From an uncultured Clostridia bacterium (GTDB lineage: Bacteria; Bacillota; Clostridia; Christensenellales; Aristaeellaceae), in NCBI GenBank assembly GCA_946536315.1, contig CAMNEH010000001.1, positions 64,592 through 128,591 on the forward strand: 64,000 bases of DNA, read 5' to 3'. The translations under genes were made by a program, and so were the position numbers. The notes under the pieces were generated by a model that had not been told where the DNA came from, made no database searches, and saw nothing but the letters and a program-made list of their open reading frames with translations. The first letter of the stretch is position 1; each line of letters starts with the position of its first letter. Positions 60,311 to 64,000 of the stretch are shown piece after piece.

Positions 60311-61828
60311 TCATTCTTCCAGCGCGGGCAGGATACTTTGATAGGAGCTCTCGTACGCGTGTGCGCGTTCTGAAAGCTTCTTGACCTTTTCGACCTCCTG
60401 AGCCGCCTTGGGAATCAGCTGTACGGTGCCCGCGCCGCCGATGCAGCCGCCGGGGCAGGCCATGCCTTCCAGCAGATAGCCGTTCAGCTTGCCCGCCTTC
60501 GCGCGCATCAGCATCTTGCGGCAGTCGTTCAGGCCCTCCGCGCGCTCTACCGGGACTTCCCGGTCGGGTGCGAGCTGCCTGGCGCAGTTCACGACGGCCT
60601 GCGCCACCCCGCCGCTGATGGAAAACCCGCGCCCGTCGGCGCTGGCGGAGGAAGGCACCGGCATTTCCTGCAGTGTGGTAAAATCTACATTGCGGGCTTC
60701 AAACATGCCCATGACCTCTTCAAAGGTGAGCACAAAATCGACGTCACTGCGGATGGATTTCCGGCTGGCCTCCAGCTTCTTGGCCGCGCACGGCCCGATA
60801 AAGGCGACCTTGCAGCCGGGGTTTTCCTTCTTGATCAGGCGGCCGGTCAGCACCATCGGGGTCAGCGCCATGGATATGCAGTCGGCCTGTTGGGGAAACT
60901 CCCTTTTGGCCATGACCGACCAGGCAGGACAGCAGCTGGTGCCCATGAACGGCAGGCGCTGCGGCACCTCGCTGAGAAAGTCACGGGCCTCCTGCAGGGT
61001 ACACAGATCCGCGCCGATCGCGACCTCGACGACGTCCGCGAAGCCCAGCTGCCGGAAGGCAGCGCGCATCCGCTCCGGGGTGCCCGCGGCGCCGAACTGA
61101 CCGGCGATGGCCGGCGCGATCGCGGCATATACGGGTATCCCGCTGCGGATCGCCTGAATACACTGGAAAATCTGCGCCTTGTCCGCAATCGCGCCGAAGG
61201 GACAGTTGGCCAGACACATGCCACAGCTCACGCACTTTTCCTGATCGATGTCCGCGCGTCCGTACTCGTCGCTGCGGATGGCCTTCATGCCGCACGCGAC
61301 AGCGCAGGGACGTTCCATGCGCAGGATGACGCCGTACTGGCATACCCCCATGCATTTGCCGCACCGTATGCAGTGATTCCGGTCGATGTGGGCCTGGCCG
61401 TGTTCAAAGTAAATGGCGTCCCGCGGACAGACCTGCCGGCAGGGCTGGGCGAGGCATCCCTGACACTGGTCGGTGATGACGACCTGGTTGTCCGGGCATT
61501 TATGGCAGGCAAATTTGATGATATTGATCAGAGGAGGCTGGTAATACTTTTCCGGGTGGACGCATTCCTGCGCGCCCTGGGACACCGGCGCGTGCTCGGT
61601 GACATCGCGGAGCGGGAGCCCCATGGCCAGACGCATCCGCTCCTTGACGATCGCGCGCTCCAGAAATACGCTTTCACGGTAGGTGGATACTTCTCCGGGA
61701 ATGATCCGGTAGGGAATGTTTTCCATATCGCTGAGGTCGCCGTCGTAGGCGTAGCTCAGGCGTGCGACTTCAGCGAAGACCTTTTTCCTGATATCGTTGA
61801 TCGAGGTGTGTATTCCTCTCATCCCCAC
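60311..61828 (-). CDS. [FeFe]-hydrogenase, group B-like
   Basis: A 505-aa iron-sulfur protein. The N-terminal half has ferredoxin-type clusters (CHKCPDNQ, CQGCLAQPCRQVCP, CIRCGKCMGVCQYG, CVSCGMCLANCPFG). The H-cluster motifs are present: L1 TSCCPAW, L2 GPCAAKKLEA (PCxxKxxE) and L3 EGMACPGGCIGG. The Gly before PC in L2 instead of Met and the AG ending of L3 resemble group B rather than bidirectional group A enzymes. The GTG start at 61828 follows GGGAGG. It probably evolves H2 from reduced ferredoxin, though group B function is less defined. Confidence 0.88.
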   Translation of the reverse strand: MGMRGIHTSINDIRKKVFAEVARLSYAYDGDLSDMENIPYRIIPGEVSTYRESVFLERAIVKERMRLAMGLPLRDVTEHAPVSQGAQECVHPEKYYQPPLINIIKFACHKCPDNQVVITDQCQGCLAQPCRQVCPRDAIYFEHGQAHIDRNHCIRCGKCMGVCQYGVILRMERPCAVACGMKAIRSDEYGRADIDQEKCVSCGMCLANCPFGAIADKAQIFQCIQAIRSGIPVYAAIAPAIAGQFGAAGTPERMRAAFRQLGFADVVEVAIGADLCTLQEARDFLSEVPQRLPFMGTSCCPAWSVMAKREFPQQADCISMALTPMVLTGRLIKKENPGCKVAFIGPCAAKKLEASRKSIRSDVDFVLTFEEVMGMFEARNVDFTTLQEMPVPSSASADGRGFSISGGVAQAVVNCARQLAPDREVPVERAEGLNDCRKMLMRAKAGKLNGYLLEGMACPGGCIGGAGTVQLIPKAAQEVEKVKKLSERAHAYESSYQSILPALEE

Positions 61829-61843
61829 GGGCGCATTCCTCCC

Positions 61844-62248
61844 TTATCCGCAGATATCCTCCTCATTTGGCGCGGTGGACTGGCCGGCATCTTCCCCGGC
61901 GGCGGGCGCGGGCTGCTGGGCAGAGGCTTTTTTGACCGCCAGGGCGGCCAGCTCGGTCTGCAGCCAGAGGATGTCCTCCACGCTCAGGGCATCGGCCATG
62001 GTCAGAAGGTCTTCCTTTTTGAATTTGATGCCATGGTCAAACAGCTCCTGGATGCCACTCTCCTCATAGGCCTTCCGAAGCTTGTCCGCGGCTTCCTTTC
62101 CGGCGGACTTCGCCTGCTCATAAGCGCTTTCGCCCCGCTCGGCCAGCTTGTCAAGCACCTCCTGCGACTTTTCCATGCCGGTGGATACGGCGCCGAAGCC
62201 GGCCATCAGAATCTTTTTCAGGCTGTCGGTCACATTGAAATCATCCAT
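61844..62248 (-). CDS. Small helical protein, phasin-like
   Basis: A 134-aa soluble protein. Residues about 8-75 form an amphipathic, Lys/Glu/Ala-rich helix (VLDKLAERGESAYEQAKSAG) like phasins or LEA-type proteins; the end is low-complexity (AQQPAPAAGEDAGQ). It starts 8 bp inside the rmuC end and sits 15 bp before the hydrogenase. The function is not recognised. Confidence 0.72.
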   Translation of the reverse strand: MDDFNVTDSLKKILMAGFGAVSTGMEKSQEVLDKLAERGESAYEQAKSAGKEAADKLRKAYEESGIQELFDHGIKFKKEDLLTMADALSVEDILWLQTELAALAVKKASAQQPAPAAGEDAGQSTAPNEEDICG

Positions 62249-63683
62249 CTGTGTTTCCTCCTTGTAATGGTTCTGTGGGGTGGTCCTCCTGAGTGTCCGC
62301 GGGCAGGGAAAAGAAATCGACCTGACCGACGGGCGGGAGTTCGTGAACGGGATCGGAAGGGACCTCCTGCGCCTGACGCAGATGGGTCTCGATCACCCGC
62401 GTGCGCTGGGCGGCCTTGTCCAGGCTTTCCGCCGCCTGACGCAGGCGGTTCTGTGTCGCGGCGAGCAGCTCGTGGAATCGTCCGAAATCGGTGCGCAGGG
62501 TCGCGACCATCTTCCAGACCTCGACAGAGCGCTGCTGTACCGCCAACGTGCGGAAGCCAACCTGCAGACTGTTGAGCAGCGCCGCGAGCGTGGACGGCCC
62601 GGCGGGCAGGATGTGCCAGCGGTCCTGCATTTCCTGGGCGAGGCCGGGCGTACGGAGCGCCTCGGCGTAAAGTCCTTCCGTCGGTAAAAACATGACGGCG
62701 AAATCGGTCGTATGGGGCGGAACGACGTATTTGGCGCTGATGCGCTTCGCCTCCGTCAGCATCGCGTCACGCAGCGCTTTCTCCGCATCGCGCAGGGCGG
62801 GGGACGCGCCGGAGCCGCTCAGCGCCGTCAGGCGCTCGTACGGTTCCAGAGGGAATTTGGAATCGATCGGGAGATAGACCGGCTGCGCGCCATGACCGGG
62901 CAGGCGCACAGCGAATTCCACGCGCTGCCCGCTGCCGGGCGATACCTCGACGTTTTCGGCGTATTGCCCGGGAGACATGAACTGCCTGAGCAGCGCGCCG
63001 AGCTGAACCTCGCCCCAGATGCCGCGGGTCTTGACGTTGGTCAGCACGTTCTTCAGGTCGCCCACGCCGCTGGCCAGCGAGCGCATTTCGCCTAAGCCTT
63101 TGGCGACGGTCTCCAGCTGCGCGGATACCAGCTGAAAGCTCTCGTTCAGCCGCTTTTCCAGCGTGCGGTGGAGCTTTTCGTCGACCACCTGGCGCATTTC
63201 GTCCAGCTTCCGGCTGTTTTCCTCCCGCAGCGCGCCCATGCTGCGGTCGAGCACGGCGCGCATGTCGGTCAGCTGTCCGGTCTGCTGCGCCTGCTGTGCG
63301 GTCACCTGCGCGGTCAGCGCACTGAATTTCTCATCCAGGGCATGGGCAGCCTGGGCCTCGTGCAGGGCGGTCGCCTGGCTTTGCCGCAGCAGCCGGGCGT
63401 CCATCGTGTCAAATCGCGCTTCCTGCGAGCGGTTCAATTCATGGCCTTCGGTCACGATTTGCTGGCTGATGGCCTGCCACTGCGCCGCGTATTCTTCACG
63501 CGTGACGGTCTGGCGGCGGATTTCGGTCAGGGCGTCCATCATGAGCCGCTCGTGCTGGTCGAGCCGGCGCAGCAGCCGCTGCGAGCGCCGGCGAATGAGG
63601 ATCATCAGGATCACCGAAAGCAGCGCCAGCGCGCCGCCAAGGGCGAGCGGGGCCCAATCCGGCCATGTGGAAATACCGGGCAT
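62241..63683 (-). CDS. rmuC: RmuC family protein (DNA recombination)
   Basis: A 480-aa membrane-anchored nuclease-like protein. One N-terminal helix (about 10-32), a long coiled coil (about 35-200), and the RmuC domain: TNVKTRGIWGEVQLGALLRQFMSPGQY, LPIDSKFPLEPYERL, and DFAVMFLPTEGLYAEAL (PD-(D/E)xK-like core). It lies one base after the recR stop, linking two recombination genes. Confidence 0.93.
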   Translation of the reverse strand: MPGISTWPDWAPLALGGALALLSVILMILIRRRSQRLLRRLDQHERLMMDALTEIRRQTVTREEYAAQWQAISQQIVTEGHELNRSQEARFDTMDARLLRQSQATALHEAQAAHALDEKFSALTAQVTAQQAQQTGQLTDMRAVLDRSMGALREENSRKLDEMRQVVDEKLHRTLEKRLNESFQLVSAQLETVAKGLGEMRSLASGVGDLKNVLTNVKTRGIWGEVQLGALLRQFMSPGQYAENVEVSPGSGQRVEFAVRLPGHGAQPVYLPIDSKFPLEPYERLTALSGSGASPALRDAEKALRDAMLTEAKRISAKYVVPPHTTDFAVMFLPTEGLYAEALRTPGLAQEMQDRWHILPAGPSTLAALLNSLQVGFRTLAVQQRSVEVWKMVATLRTDFGRFHELLAATQNRLRQAAESLDKAAQRTRVIETHLRQAQEVPSDPVHELPPVGQVDFFSLPADTQEDHPTEPLQGGNTDG

Positions 63684-63684
63684 G

Positions 63685-64000
63685 CTATACCTCTCGCCGG
63701 CCTTCCAGGGCCTTGGCGAGGGTGACCTCGTCGGCGTATTCCAGGTCGCTGCCCACGGGCACGCCGTGCGCGATGCGCGTGACCCGGACGCCGAGCGGCT
63801 TGATCAGCCGGGCGATATAGGCGGCGGTCGCCTCGCCCTCGATATCCGGATTCGTCGCGAGGATGACCTCCTGGATGGGCTCTGAGGAGAGCCGCGACAG
63901 CAGTTCACGGATGCGGATCTGATCGGGACCGACGCCGTTCATGGGGGACAGTGTGCCGCCCAGCACATGGTACAGGCCCCGGTAATCGCGCATGCGCTCC
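63685..64000 (-). CDS. recR: Recombination protein RecR, C-terminal part (window edge)
   Basis: Last 104 codons of Rec[26 protein letters not shown] and the Toprim-domain [21 protein letters not shown] are RecR signatures; [24 protein letters not shown] is the usual end. The frame is open to the window boundary (ERM before DYRG), so the start lies beyond it. It is upstream of rmuC by one base. Confidence 0.93.
   Translation of the reverse strand, partial: ERMRDYRGLYHVLGGTLSPMNGVGPDQIRIRELLSRLSSEPIQEVILATNPDIEGEATAAYIARLIKPLGVRVTRIAHGVPVGSDLEYADEVTLAKALEGRREV

Overview
The window is a visibly GC-rich stretch of chromosome from an anaerobic Firmicute, most likely class Clostridia. The grounds are the cell-wall/isoprenoid/polC cluster in the order frr-uppS-cdsA-dxr-rseP-ispG-polC, proteins of the DUF4317, DUF4364 and DUF853 types, mutS2, zapA, a PduL-AckA acetate branch, an [FeFe]-hydrogenase and ferredoxin-fused aldo/keto reductases. 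A Christensenellales-like lineage is possible but is only an inference. Both solute-binding proteins lack a lipobox cysteine, which is unusual for a monoderm Firmicute.

Layout. 1-4190 (minus): oppABCD peptide transporter, oppD cut by the window edge. 4433-5904 (plus): a membrane-anchored binding-protein-like gene and murI. 5880-10879 (minus): rarA and a heterodimeric ABC exporter, preceded at 10936-11144 by a promoter, a 26-codon leader peptide and a terminator hairpin that together look like a ribosome-controlled attenuator. 11149-12474 (plus): metK with a consensus promoter and terminator. 12796-15352: a small, AT-richer integrated element in the 3' end of tRNA-Pro(GGG). It is flanked by an 18-bp direct repeat and carries two divergent HTH genes, an orphan gene and a frameshifted tyrosine recombinase. 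15649-16044: a small zinc-peptidase-like gene.

16211-27469 (minus): metQ, metN and metI (methionine uptake, behind a second 26-codon leader), then pduL, ackA, a GNAT acetyltransferase, a hydrolase, a membrane-anchored murF, ddl, a ferredoxin-type aldo/keto reductase and larC. 27550-28752: a second aldo/keto reductase of the same design. 28753-32546: an XpaC-like gene, a DUF4317 gene, HU and a small membrane protein. 32539-40757 (minus): zapA, a U32 peptidase, mutS2, a two-component system and ispE, which contains an in-frame 18-bp minisatellite. 40843-60299 (plus): a long run joining isoprenoid synthesis (ispDF, dxr, ispG, uppS), phospholipid synthesis (cdsA), translation (frr), glycolysis (pfk), regulated proteolysis (rseP) and replication (polC), ending in envelope and sugar genes and a 16-bp terminator. 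60311-64000 (minus): recR (partial), rmuC, a small helical protein and an [FeFe]-hydrogenase.

How it fits together. The MEP pathway genes (dxr, ispDF, ispE, ispG) feed uppS, whose product carries the peptidoglycan precursors made with murI, ddl and murF. The most unusual biology is regulatory. The exporter attenuator and the met-uptake leader peptide both appear to use translation of a 26-codon uORF as the sensor. In the mobile element, the recombination core lies inside a small HTH gene, so integration removes that gene's stop codon and places the host tRNA terminator within its reading frame.
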